A stretch of DNA of 64,000 nt from JAWPMV01 sp039819665 (GTDB taxonomy: Bacteria; Bacteroidota; Bacteroidia; J057), in assembly GCA_039819665.1 (NCBI GenBank), contig JBCBRM010000016.1, positions 62,001 to 126,000 on the forward strand, in the 5' to 3' direction. Under the pieces are notes generated by a model. The model saw only the letters and a program-made list of their open reading frames with translations. It was not told the origin of the DNA and did no database searches. This document shows, one piece after another, positions 43,540 through 53,375 of the stretch (position 1 is its first letter; the number at the start of each line of letters is the position of its first letter). A program made the position numbers and the translations under genes.

Positions 43540-46500
43540 ATGAACACCCCCAAATTGATCCATGCTCGCGGAAGCCTGCTACTAAAGATCATCAACTCTG
43601 CTCAATCTGATTCCTACGACAATCGCTATTTGGCTTTTAAGGTTCAAACCAATCGGATTCTTTTTCGATCACCTGAAGACGGAAATGCATGGTCTGACCT
43701 GCAGGGTCTCATGAAAAGGTGGTATAATAAGCCAGAAGAATCAAAGATCATAGTAGAAGGCCAAATTAGCCTGGATGCTCTTCCTGCTAGTCCCTTTCCT
43801 GCATTTTATGGCCTTACGTTGGAGTATTCCCCTAAAGAAGTTGTGATGGGCATCGAGCATCAGGAAGTATTTGGAGAGGGGTCAAATTTGAGCTTTTCTA
43901 ATTTACAGCTACAATTCTTCGATCGCCCTGATCAGACTAACATCGCGCTTGAAGGCTCTGTGAGTATGAGTTATCGCGGATCTGAGCCTTTGCAGCTTAA
44001 TGCTCAAATCACGGAAGAAGGAATGGCTTTCATTGCAGAGGGGGATAGTTTGAGTCAATTTCAGGTAAATCATCCCTTTCTCGCTTCATTTGCCACTAGT
44101 AAACTGGAAGTTAAAAGCGATGTTCAAAGATGGGAAGATCTGGAAACGCAATTCACCTTTGGCGAATCTGGAGGAAATCTTGTGTATGATTATGCTGGAA
44201 AAGGTGAGGAATTAAATCTTCGTGTGAAAAACAGGAATCAGATAAAATGGTCTGAAAAGGGATTACAATTGTTGGTACAACATGATGACTATAAAAAGAA
44301 TCCACAGATTACCTCAGAGCGAACAAGTCGAAGGCTTATTGAAAGCATAAAAAATAGCGGAGAAATGAGTGTAGAGATTTGGATGAAAAGTGCAAATCTC
44401 AAACAAATCGGCCCAGCCGAGCTAGTGAGCCTAGAAAAAAATGAGCGAAGACGAAATTTCGCACTAGGACAGGGGCCGGAAGGAAAACCTAATAAGAATA
44501 AAGCAAAATTACCCAATGGTAGTTTTTTAAATGCCAGAATCTCGGCAAGTGGCACTGACAGAGATGGAGAGCCAGGTATTCAAAGTCCCCTCAATTCGCT
44601 GGTATTGGATACTACTCATGTAGTTTTCACGCGAAACACATCAGGCAAAACTGCCCTTTATCTCAATGGTACTTGTTGTGTGGAAGGAAAAGCCAGTGGA
44701 AGTCTCGAAGACTGGGAAGATGACCTAAATCTGATCATCGGAAATGATACCCGTTTTTCAGGTCCCTGGGAAGGAGAGCTGTATCACCTTTCTATTTATA
44801 GTAAAGCCCTTTCGGAGAAAGAAGTGCATGCTCATTTCAACCCTCAATTATATGTTGAGGGTACGGCCCATCTTGCCAAAGTTCCAGCTCCCCTTACTTC
44901 CCCCCTTGATGCAAAATGGCATATCCAGCCAGATTCCAGCGTGCTGGCTGTTCATGGATTTGGATTACATGTGGCCAATCAACTTCGTTTTGAGAATGTA
45001 GATATGAAGCTCCATATAGATGGAGCTGGAAAAATGAAACCCTCCGGAGATATACGAACATCTCTATGGGGGAATGAATTTTTGATGGCCATTAGCAAAA
45101 AAGGAGGGCAAAACAGTCCATGGCCAAATTTGAAAATGCATGATCCGGGTATAACCGCATATTTTGATTTTGGACATTTTGCCCGAGTCAGTATGCAATC
45201 CTTCTCTCTATTAGCAGGCAAGTCAACCTCTGATCCACAGAATTTGACCTGGCATATGGAAGAAGTCGCAGGCGTATTCATAAATGACTTCCCAGACGTA
45301 GTTGATGGCATCTCCAAAATAGATCTGAAATTGGAAGGGGAAGGAGTGGAAATCGATATTGTGGAACACAATCACAGTTTTTCTTTCCTTCAACATCTAA
45401 ATATGAGGTTTAGGAACGAAGAGCTCTCTGCCGGTTCTGCAGAAATACTCATGGGACCGATACATGTCGAAGATCGATTCTCGCAATGGGCAGTTACTCC
45501 ATTTAAGCAGTATAAAATTGGGTTTCTTGTAAATCAGTTTGGCATGGAATTCCCATCAGAAGTGAATGATGACCCACAGAATGATGAGAAAACCACAAGT
45601 CAGTTTTTTGGGGTATGGAATCCTAATAAAGAGGTGCGAATGTACCTGGGCGCAGCTTTCATGAAACGACATGGAAATCGATTCGGATTGTTGGGTGGAC
45701 TTGATAAGAGTCCTGAGGTCAGAAACTTTATGCATTTCAAAGCAAATGGATGTTTTGTTTTCGGCGACCGGACCAGAACTCCTGTTATGCTGGAAGGTAG
45801 TAGTACCTTAAGCTTTGGAGATCAACAAGCCAATCCGATTCACCCATTCTTCACAGGAGATATAAATTATAATGAAAAACAAGATCGATTCCTGCTTGAA
45901 GGAATGATTGATTTATTTCCTGATTGGTCCTCTATATCGGTAAGAGGTCCGGGGACTGTACAGATTCAGAAAAGAGGCTCAATTTTTTCTATGGAGGAAT
46001 CAGTTGAAGTTGAGTTGGAAGATTTCAAATTTCTGGATCCAAAGCTTGTCTTGAAAAACGCGAACTTAACTTTAAGCGGAAGATGGTTAGGCAAGGAAAT
46101 GATTTTTAGTGCTGAAAGAAAAGAAGGTAATTACCTATTAAGCTCTGAAGTAAGCTTTGAAAAAGTTCCTTTCCAACTAAGTATCGGCCCCATTTATGAG
46201 CCTGAGACTGGCGCTTTACTCAGTGAAGGATTTAACCTCTGTCAGGGAGAAGGTTGTTGTGAAGAAATGACTATCGACATGGAAGTTGAACTTACATCCT
46301 CAGGATTTAGGAGTCTGGTAAATGCTTCTTTCGACTGGACAGATGAACAAGGAAAAAATCACCAGGTTGAAGTGCCTGAATTCCAGCTTTTCTGGCCTCC
46401 AAGAAGTAGAAATGAATTGTTGGGAATGGTACTTGAGGAAGTCAGTGTAAATGCGAGTGAGATTTTTGCTCCACAATTACAACATGCTAAAGACTATTTT

Positions 46501-47565
46501 GTGGAGTCTATTTCAAGTGTTGGTTTCCTCACCTATAGACCTGAAAACAATGTAGGGGCAGACCTGAGTACGCAAATTGCTACGCCTTTTGAAAATCAAA
46601 TGAGTGTCAGATCTGACAAAGGCTTCTTTTCCATTGAACTCGTCGCTAATAATCATGTAGTCAATCAATTGACTGTTCAGGATATCAAAGACAAGGATAT
46701 CGATGAGGTAAAAACTGACTTTAGCGGCTTCCTGAAAAAAATCGAGACCGAAGCAGGAAACAGCCTGAAAGCAGGAGCAATTAATCTAATCCAATCCCGT
46801 ATTGCAGAACGAATCATTGTTCCGCTAACAGACAGCCTCTTCTTCCATTATGGCTTTGAACCCACTTCAAATCAGGTGGAATTGAAGGCAGGTATGCGCT
46901 TACGAGTGGAATACCAGAATTTTCAATTCGTCCCCCGCTCGGACAGTCGCGCAATTCAAGGTTTTGTAGGTAGTGGAAATGCAATCTATGAAATCAATCA
47001 GGTAGTGCAGGCAGGAAAACCGAAAATTAGTTTCGATCCTTTCCTCAGCAGTATTCATACCTCCGTCAGCCAGGCAAATGGTAGTTCAAAGGCAGGTGGT
47101 TTACTTGATCTTGCAGCTGCTGACCCCAATTCTTATTACAAATTATCCTTCCCATCAGAATACGGAGATGTATCTCAGGCACAGGATAGTGATAAGATGA
47201 CAGTCTTGAAGGGCGCCAATAGTTGGGGAGATCTCTTTGATGGCAAAACGACCAACCGAAATATCCTGGGCCGAGCTGTCATCATTCCAGAGATACAAAT
47301 CTTCGTCAATGAAGAGGTGATTTATGTACCCATTGGAACTACTTTAAGACAAATACTGGAGCGGTCCATCAGCCTCCCTTCAGTAGGCTTGATTGGGCAT
47401 AATCCTGATCCTTTACATGGAGCTTATGCACCGAGGAGATTGGTACATGAAGGCCCTGCCAATAGCCCTCAATACAAACTCATACAACTGGGAGCTTATC
47501 AAAGCTTTGGCAATCAGGATGTATATGATATTCCTTTAGTCAAAGGTGACAGAATTTACCTTTAA
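43540..47565 (+). CDS. Giant beta-rich protein A with LamG-like domain, function unknown
   Basis: This 1341-aa protein has no signal peptide or TM helix. Residues about 1-265 are beta-rich modules with the pattern I-L-G-(V/I)S-L. Residues about 270-440 look like a concanavalin/LamG domain (EMSVEIWMKSAN, HVVFTRNTSGKTALYLNG, WEGELYHLSIYSKALSEKEV). Long beta modules follow, with an FNLCQGEGCCEEM cysteine patch near 910. The last about 100 residues (EEVIYVPIGTTLRQILE, then a terminal PLVKGDRIYL) recall a beta-grasp/SLBB-like unit; that is only a resemblance. It is the first gene of the operon. I do not recognise the whole protein. Similar beta modules recur in the other giant proteins of this block. 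Confidence 0.8.
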   Translation: MNTPKLIHARGSLLLKIINSAQSDSYDNRYLAFKVQTNRILFRSPEDGNAWSDLQGLMKRWYNKPEESKIIVEGQISLDALPASPFPAFYGLTLEYSPKEVVMGIEHQEVFGEGSNLSFSNLQLQFFDRPDQTNIALEGSVSMSYRGSEPLQLNAQITEEGMAFIAEGDSLSQFQVNHPFLASFATSKLEVKSDVQRWEDLETQFTFGESGGNLVYDYAGKGEELNLRVKNRNQIKWSEKGLQLLVQHDDYKKNPQITSERTSRRLIESIKNSGEMSVEIWMKSANLKQIGPAELVSLEKNERRRNFALGQGPEGKPNKNKAKLPNGSFLNARISASGTDRDGEPGIQSPLNSLVLDTTHVVFTRNTSGKTALYLNGTCCVEGKASGSLEDWEDDLNLIIGNDTRFSGPWEGELYHLSIYSKALSEKEVHAHFNPQLYVEGTAHLAKVPAPLTSPLDAKWHIQPDSSVLAVHGFGLHVANQLRFENVDMKLHIDGAGKMKPSGDIRTSLWGNEFLMAISKKGGQNSPWPNLKMHDPGITAYFDFGHFARVSMQSFSLLAGKSTSDPQNLTWHMEEVAGVFINDFPDVVDGISKIDLKLEGEGVEIDIVEHNHSFSFLQHLNMRFRNEELSAGSAEILMGPIHVEDRFSQWAVTPFKQYKIGFLVNQFGMEFPSEVNDDPQNDEKTTSQFFGVWNPNKEVRMYLGAAFMKRHGNRFGLLGGLDKSPEVRNFMHFKANGCFVFGDRTRTPVMLEGSSTLSFGDQQANPIHPFFTGDINYNEKQDRFLLEGMIDLFPDWSSISVRGPGTVQIQKRGSIFSMEESVEVELEDFKFLDPKLVLKNANLTLSGRWLGKEMIFSAERKEGNYLLSSEVSFEKVPFQLSIGPIYEPETGALLSEGFNLCQGEGCCEEMTIDMEVELTSSGFRSLVNASFDWTDEQGKNHQVEVPEFQLFWPPRSRNELLGMVLEEVSVNASEIFAPQLQHAKDYFVESISSVGFLTYRPENNVGADLSTQIATPFENQMSVRSDKGFFSIELVANNHVVNQLTVQDIKDKDIDEVKTDFSGFLKKIETEAGNSLKAGAINLIQSRIAERIIVPLTDSLFFHYGFEPTSNQVELKAGMRLRVEYQNFQFVPRSDSRAIQGFVGSGNAIYEINQVVQAGKPKISFDPFLSSIHTSVSQANGSSKAGGLLDLAAADPNSYYKLSFPSEYGDVSQAQDSDKMTVLKGANSWGDLFDGKTTNRNILGRAVIIPEIQIFVNEEVIYVPIGTTLRQILERSISLPSVGLIGHNPDPLHGAYAPRRLVHEGPANSPQYKLIQLGAYQSFGNQDVYDIPLVKGDRIYL

Positions 47566-47577
47566 GCCGCAGTAATC

Positions 47578-50500
47578 ATGAGTTCAGTTTTGAAAAAGCT
47601 ATCTGCTGGCGAGCAGATATTCTACACCTTTGGAGATACATTGACTGATCAGCTCAATACAGGCTATGAGTTAATATTTCTCCCCTTTGATCCCCCTCCT
47701 CCAAAAAATCAGGAGGTGAATTTAAGCATTACAGATGCCTGGCACAATCCCCTATATAAAGGAACATTCGCCTTCGTAAAACGCACTGATCCTGCTTTGG
47801 AACAGGAAAGTGTCGTAGCAGATATTCAAAAAATCAGGCAAAAAAACAGCTTGAGATTTACGCGTTTTTTGTGGTTGGATTATACCCTCGAAACAGGAAG
47901 ATTCTCGCGACAGCAGTTGGTAGTAGATCTAAGTGGTCCCAAACTCACACAAGATAACTTTTGTGAACTGAGAAACTATCGATTGTTCTTTCCTAAAGGC
48001 AGCAGCATAAACTGGAATGCCGATAACAACCGTTTTGAATTTAGTCCCAAATCAGCCAATTATCCTTTCCAAATAAAAACTTCCTATGGTGAGTCTTCTT
48101 TAGATTTAGGGCCAGAAGGAATACACATAAGTATGGATGCGGGGACGCTGGGACAGCTGTCCTTCCAACTAGATATAAATCGAGATGACTTTTTGGACGA
48201 CAATGGTAATCAAAGTTTCGGATATCCGGCTTTCACCCATTTAGATCTCGGAATGAGGTTGTATTTCCGAGATTATGCCTTTAAAGGGAATGCTGAAAAT
48301 TTTTCCATTTCTTCACTTAGATATCCACTATTCAAAGAGGTTTACCGAAGCACTGAATCAGACAGTGGAACTGGAACTACTTTGGATTTGGAAATCATCA
48401 AGCCCTTTTTCCCGACAAAGATTCAATTAAATGCCAATTGGGACCCCTTAAGTCCTCTTGATGAGGAGAAATCATATTTTGCATTTGATCGAAGCAGTAC
48501 CGTAGAAATTCCTTCCGGATACAGGACGCAATTGGGATATACCATTCATTTGGAAGCCCAGGAAAATTGTAAGCTCGTATTTCAGGAAAGGCAGCTATAT
48601 ACAAATGAAAAACAAGCCGGGCTCACCCTTGTTCCCCGCGGCTCCTTTAAAATGAGCTTACCTAGCTATGCAGACCCAAAACCGGAGCTAATACACAGAC
48701 ACCGACTCATCTGCGGTTTATCAGGAGTCGAATACCTGAGCCTTGCCCCGGAGACTGAAAAAGATAATTTCCTTCATTTCTTTCCGGGGAATCCAGCTTT
48801 CTCCCCTAATTATATCTCACTCCAAGGCTTAACGGAAAATTTTATTTTGCTCCTGAAAGCCTATGGGACAATAGATGATTTAAAACAAAACCGCAAGGGT
48901 GATGATGATCGGGAAGAGGATCTGAAAATTGACAATACGGAATGGCTGGAGGAAATTCTTCTTCCTTTAATCGCTGACTTTTTCCCTGAAGGTCAAATAC
49001 TCAGCGAATCAGAGGAAGATCAATGGAAACAATTGGAGATTGTAGAAGATGCTTTAGAGTGGCTTCAAAGGTTCTTTCTTGAGTCCACGCTTTCGAAAGC
49101 CAATACTTCTACTCAGGCATTTACTACTACAGCAAATAGTTCCTGGGCCTATATCACACAAAGTGATAATGGAACCCCCATCTATTTCGCCCAACCGGAT
49201 GAATCTATTTTTTATCAGCCTGGTGGAGACTCTGAAGGCGATCTTACCGATGAATTCCTATCCTATCTGGAAGTACCCGCCGAACCTTTACCAGCCGAAC
49301 AAAGTTCTCTGGCTTTTCCTCTTTTTCCACATGGAGCCATAGATGGAACCTTTCTAGATGACTATCTCGACATTGAAAAGCAGTTTATTACAAAATTTAG
49401 GAGGGACAGAATCTCTGAGATTCGAGCAGGAGCCAATATTCCTGCAAGTAGCACTTCTTCAGCTAAGGAAATCCAGGGAACTACTCCCCAGGGACTGCTT
49501 GCAAGTTTTAGTGAAGATTTCGAAAACTGGAAATCCCTTCTATTAGCAAAGGATACAGAAAACAAAGCTTTCCAGTGGGTCAATATCGGGAGATATGATC
49601 CTTTACGGACAGCTCTGCAGTCAAATAATCTGTTTGCTATTATTTCGAAACCTGATTCAATAAATCCTTATTTCACTGATTCCTCAAGCAATCAGGCCTT
49701 TCACCAAATGACCATCGAGGGATGGAACTTTGACTTTGAGCCCATTAATGCTGAGAATAACGAAAACAAATGGGCCAGATTTGATACTGTGATGATCCTC
49801 AAATACCAGGAACGTCCTCTGATAGATTTAATCGAGGATAGCAGTAACTGGTCAGAAAAAGAGGCTTTCGTAGGTGCAGATGCTGATATAAATAAAGTTC
49901 AACAACAATTGAGGCGCCTGCTTAAGGAAGCTATTGCAAATGGTGAAAGTGGGGATGAGAAACTACGAGAGAAATATAAAGCTTTGGCAAGAGCCGCCAA
50001 ACAGGCCAACTGGACCGGGATTATTTTGCTAAATGTAAATGTTCCCACGGAAGGTTTACCTGAAGAGTTGGCTGGATTGGCAGCAGGAATTGATACCAAT
50101 AAGTTTTATGCTCAATACTTAAGTATTGAGACCACACAGGTACTGCCAGGAAATACATTAGAAGCAAAAACTTCATCTCTATTTGGTCTAATCGACTATA
50201 ATGATGATGGACCCGCCCCAGATTCAGATGATCCCTTCAATTTTCAGGTCAGGAGCCTCAGCATTATATTCCGAAATTCTCGCATTTATGATTTTGCAGC
50301 CGAGATAGAATTAACCCTCGATGAATTATTTGGAGAAAGCACCCGACTATTGGATAGCGAGACCGGGGTAAACATCATTCAGCTCAAAGGAACTGCAGAA
50401 AGGCATGATGATAAAATCACCTATTCCTTTGGTTTTAAAGGCAAAAACAAGTTTCTGCTTGAAAAAAGTGAGGTACTGGAGGAAGTCAGCATCGTTAAGG

Positions 50501-51309
50501 CTCAATTCAATACAGATCCTAAACCATCAGGCGATAATCCCCGCATCACCAGCCGCTTCTCCTTATTTGGGACGATGAACTTTCGGAAGCTGGAAGCCTT
50601 TGATATTCTCTCTTTTGGAGCAGAAAGTATTGGCGAAACAGACAATGAACAATTCCTGAGTTTTTCCAGCCTTCAGATCGTAATGAGTTTTTTGGAAGAT
50701 GATCCCTCCGGCAGAACATTCTCCTTCAAGGCGGATAAAATGAGTTTTAACTTGACTCAAAGTGATGTAAGAGAACAAAGTCTTTATGCCAAGTTTCCCA
50801 TAAAACTAAGCGGCCTCAGTCAATATCCTGGAGGCTCTGGGCAGACACCCTCAAGCGTTGGATTTGCAGAAGTAAAATCACCCCTGGCGGGTGGGCTTAT
50901 TGGAGATGAATGGTATGCTTTTACCTACCAATTGGATCTGGGAACCCTTGGAGCCCTCGCAGGCGATGCAGGTATGTTGTTACACATCATGGTTGCATGG
51001 AGCCCGGAAAAAGTAGAAGGGACAAAGGGCTTGTTTGTGGGAATCAGGCTGCCCGGATTTAAGGCAGGGAAAGCCGAAATTTCTCTACAGGGCATCCTCA
51101 AACTTGTGTTTAAGAGCATACGCTTTATTGTGGGTAAGGACGACAATGAGAATTCTGTCTACATGCTCAAAATCAAGAAGATTGCCTTGAAACTCCTTGT
51201 ACTGACCTTACCTCCAAATACCCAGGGTGAGATCAGCATATTTGGCGACCCTGAGGGCGACAAAGACAATAAGAGTGTGGGTTGGTATGGAGCTATAACC
51301 AGAAATTGA
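47578..51309 (+). CDS. Giant beta-rich protein B, function unknown
   Basis: This 1243-aa protein starts 12 bp after gene A. No signal peptide or TM helix is visible. Segments by eye: residues 1-330 beta strands; about 395-480 a helical, acidic stretch (NRKGDDDREEDLKID, EEDQWKQLEIVEDALEWLQRFF); about 575-690 helical (FITKFRRDRISEIRAG, a Trp-rich FQWVNIGRY, IEGWNFDFEP); about 760-810 a charged helix (INKVQQQLRRLLKEAI). The last 380 residues are again long amphipathic beta strands (FGFKGKNKFLLE, LSIIFRNSRIYDF, AEISLQGILKLVFKSIRF). I recognise no enzyme motif. The beta modules resemble those of gene A and the 2608-aa protein. Confidence 0.8.
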   Translation: MSSVLKKLSAGEQIFYTFGDTLTDQLNTGYELIFLPFDPPPPKNQEVNLSITDAWHNPLYKGTFAFVKRTDPALEQESVVADIQKIRQKNSLRFTRFLWLDYTLETGRFSRQQLVVDLSGPKLTQDNFCELRNYRLFFPKGSSINWNADNNRFEFSPKSANYPFQIKTSYGESSLDLGPEGIHISMDAGTLGQLSFQLDINRDDFLDDNGNQSFGYPAFTHLDLGMRLYFRDYAFKGNAENFSISSLRYPLFKEVYRSTESDSGTGTTLDLEIIKPFFPTKIQLNANWDPLSPLDEEKSYFAFDRSSTVEIPSGYRTQLGYTIHLEAQENCKLVFQERQLYTNEKQAGLTLVPRGSFKMSLPSYADPKPELIHRHRLICGLSGVEYLSLAPETEKDNFLHFFPGNPAFSPNYISLQGLTENFILLLKAYGTIDDLKQNRKGDDDREEDLKIDNTEWLEEILLPLIADFFPEGQILSESEEDQWKQLEIVEDALEWLQRFFLESTLSKANTSTQAFTTTANSSWAYITQSDNGTPIYFAQPDESIFYQPGGDSEGDLTDEFLSYLEVPAEPLPAEQSSLAFPLFPHGAIDGTFLDDYLDIEKQFITKFRRDRISEIRAGANIPASSTSSAKEIQGTTPQGLLASFSEDFENWKSLLLAKDTENKAFQWVNIGRYDPLRTALQSNNLFAIISKPDSINPYFTDSSSNQAFHQMTIEGWNFDFEPINAENNENKWARFDTVMILKYQERPLIDLIEDSSNWSEKEAFVGADADINKVQQQLRRLLKEAIANGESGDEKLREKYKALARAAKQANWTGIILLNVNVPTEGLPEELAGLAAGIDTNKFYAQYLSIETTQVLPGNTLEAKTSSLFGLIDYNDDGPAPDSDDPFNFQVRSLSIIFRNSRIYDFAAEIELTLDELFGESTRLLDSETGVNIIQLKGTAERHDDKITYSFGFKGKNKFLLEKSEVLEEVSIVKAQFNTDPKPSGDNPRITSRFSLFGTMNFRKLEAFDILSFGAESIGETDNEQFLSFSSLQIVMSFLEDDPSGRTFSFKADKMSFNLTQSDVREQSLYAKFPIKLSGLSQYPGGSGQTPSSVGFAEVKSPLAGGLIGDEWYAFTYQLDLGTLGALAGDAGMLLHIMVAWSPEKVEGTKGLFVGIRLPGFKAGKAEISLQGILKLVFKSIRFIVGKDDNENSVYMLKIKKIALKLLVLTLPPNTQGEISIFGDPEGDKDNKSVGWYGAITRN

Positions 51310-51311
51310 TC

Positions 51312-52406
51312 ATGACTAAAGAGGAATTATTTCAAATCCTTAGTGATAATACACAGGACGTAACAGTCGATGGAGGAAGTGAATCCCACTTGATCCTTAG
51401 TGGTTCTTTGCTATCCTCCTCCGCGATAACAGAAGTCTTAAGTACTCATTTGGGGGAAGATGAGATCCGAATTAGGCTCAACAGCCCTATTACCCAGGCT
51501 AACCTAACGGCTAGTGGGAATTTGCTGAATGAGAAATTTCAGGACCTTTCCTGTTCTGCGCTTTTTGACCTGGATGCTGGGACGCCCACTTGCCTACTAG
51601 AGATTTCTCCGGATTCCTTATGGAGACTTTCGAGCACCTATGCAGATCTGGAAGGAAGTTTTTTTGATCAGGTGGCTTTTGCGAGTGATAGCCTGATTAA
51701 GCTGGCTTCTTTGGATGGAAGCATTAGTGGAAAAACAGCCCAAAAAGGCTTACATCTCGCAGCAAGTTTACCCGGATCTGATTTTTTTGAGCCCATTTTA
51801 TGGCTATTGGGAAATCAAAATTTGCTCAAGCTGGATGGAGAAATCAGCCTAAGTAATGAGCAGCCTACTTTTATACTGAGCAGTAGTGTATCCATCCCTG
51901 TAGAATTGGGATTCTTTCGATTGCCTTTTGTGAAACTCAGTCTAATAAGTGATGCAGATGGAGATGCGCTCAAGACCCATATTTGTGTGGAAACGGAGCT
52001 GGATTTTTTCAACGGAACAGATTCAGTCAAACTTCCCCTCAAAGCACTATTTCAGAATCCCAATTTCAGCTTCCTCCTATTTCTGGATGTAAATGACTTG
52101 CTGGACGCTGCTTTTGATGCGCTGAGCAGTCTGGTGAACGACATGAATGTACAGGACCTCATTCCTGCGGGATTTGAGATTGGAGATCTGATACAAATGG
52201 AAAATGTAGTTCTCCAGGTCCTGCCAAAAGAAAAGAAGCTAAACTCTGTGAGCCTGGCGATTCAATCAGCCCAGCCCTGGGAAATAGTTAGCAATTTATT
52301 GACACTGGAAACCATTAGTCTGGGAATTGAATTAAATGACCCCCTGGGAAACGCAGAACTCTCCATGGCTTTGATGGGAGAGATGTCCATTGATAATACC
52401 CTTTAA
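51312..52406 (+). CDS. Beta-rich protein C, function unknown, ends abruptly
   Basis: I start this 364-aa protein at the ATG at 51312, two bases after gene B's stop; an in-frame ATG at 51282 lies inside gene B. It is almost wholly beta strand and loop, with repeating segments such as LILSGSLLSSSAITEVL, ASLDGSISGKTAQKG, LKLDGEISLSNEQPTFILSS and LSMALMGEMSI. The last segment follows an SLGIELNDPLG strand and the protein then ends (DNTL). The same module type carries on in the N-terminus of the 2608-aa protein, so C may be a piece of a once longer protein. No signal peptide. Confidence 0.75.
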   Translation: MTKEELFQILSDNTQDVTVDGGSESHLILSGSLLSSSAITEVLSTHLGEDEIRIRLNSPITQANLTASGNLLNEKFQDLSCSALFDLDAGTPTCLLEISPDSLWRLSSTYADLEGSFFDQVAFASDSLIKLASLDGSISGKTAQKGLHLAASLPGSDFFEPILWLLGNQNLLKLDGEISLSNEQPTFILSSSVSIPVELGFFRLPFVKLSLISDADGDALKTHICVETELDFFNGTDSVKLPLKALFQNPNFSFLLFLDVNDLLDAAFDALSSLVNDMNVQDLIPAGFEIGDLIQMENVVLQVLPKEKKLNSVSLAIQSAQPWEIVSNLLTLETISLGIELNDPLGNAELSMALMGEMSIDNTL

Positions 52407-52416
52407 CAACAAGAAG

Positions 52417-53370
52417 ATGCCAAATTATCCAGACGGAAACGTACATATAGGTTTTATCAACGTGGGTATGGGAGACTGTACCGTGATTAAAGGGCCTCAG
52501 GGTGAGCTTGCAATTATAGATTGCGGGAGTACAAATTTTGGGGATACGAATATCAATCAAATAAGAACTGAAATTGAAGATTTAATAGGAGGTTCTATTC
52601 AGGATATAGATTTTATTCTCATTACTCACTCCGACGCTGATCATTACAATCAAATTGGCCCTCTTGTTGGAAGTACGCCAATAGATATTATCTATCATAC
52701 AGACACAGCAGGAGAATTTAAGGATAACGGGTTCCGGAAATGGTATTTCGGTACGGGTAGCTTCAGAGGTAAAGGCTGTAATTGCACGAACGGTTTAGAA
52801 GAACTATTTCTCAATGAACCTACAGATCCATCTCCAAGACTTTTAGCCGATTGGAGCCATAATGGTGTAGCCTGTAGGATAGAGCTATTAGCAGCTAATG
52901 TATCAGCATATGATGTTGAGCAAGATGATCAAGCCTCATTTAGTAAAGCATATGAAAAAAATACCTTGAGTGCTGTCTTATGTGTTACTGCTAATACTCA
53001 AAAAATCCTCATTGCCGGTGATGCAACCAATCATACAGAAAAATTCCTTCTCGACAGAGCAGCAGATCTATCAGCTGGATTAATTAGAGTCGGTCATCAT
53101 GGAAGTAATAGTTCAAGTTCTCAGGAGTTTGTTGATGCAGTCGACCCAGGTTACTCAATTTTTAGTGCGTCTGCACATAACACACATAGTTTACCAAAGT
53201 CATCCGTCGTTGCTCGCTGGCTTACTAAATCAACTGACCGACCTGAAAATCCTCACGATATCTATCATTATAATGATTTAACATCCACCAGAACCCAGGA
53301 AGAGATAACAGAGAATATGTTCATGACAGGTACTTCTGGCTCCTTAACCTTCACCTTCCCCCAAAGCTAA
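52417..53370 (+). CDS. ComEC/Rec2-like metallo-beta-lactamase-fold hydrolase
   Basis: From the ATG at 52417 (MPNYPDGNVHIGFINVGMGD), 10 bp after gene C's stop, this is a 317-aa soluble protein. An upstream in-frame TTG at 52390 is possible. The MBL core opens with INVGMGDCTVIKGPQG and ELAIIDCGS. The metal motif ITHSDADHYNQ (HxDxDH) and later LIAGDAT and VGHHGSNSS are intact, the pattern of ComEC C-terminal and related nuclease or phosphodiesterase domains. There is no membrane ComEC part and no signal peptide. Five 60-nt lines averaged about 38% GC by hand, at the low end for this block. Confidence 0.85.
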   Translation: MPNYPDGNVHIGFINVGMGDCTVIKGPQGELAIIDCGSTNFGDTNINQIRTEIEDLIGGSIQDIDFILITHSDADHYNQIGPLVGSTPIDIIYHTDTAGEFKDNGFRKWYFGTGSFRGKGCNCTNGLEELFLNEPTDPSPRLLADWSHNGVACRIELLAANVSAYDVEQDDQASFSKAYEKNTLSAVLCVTANTQKILIAGDATNHTEKFLLDRAADLSAGLIRVGHHGSNSSSSQEFVDAVDPGYSIFSASAHNTHSLPKSSVVARWLTKSTDRPENPHDIYHYNDLTSTRTQEEITENMFMTGTSGSLTFTFPQS

Positions 53371-53375
53371 TTCTC

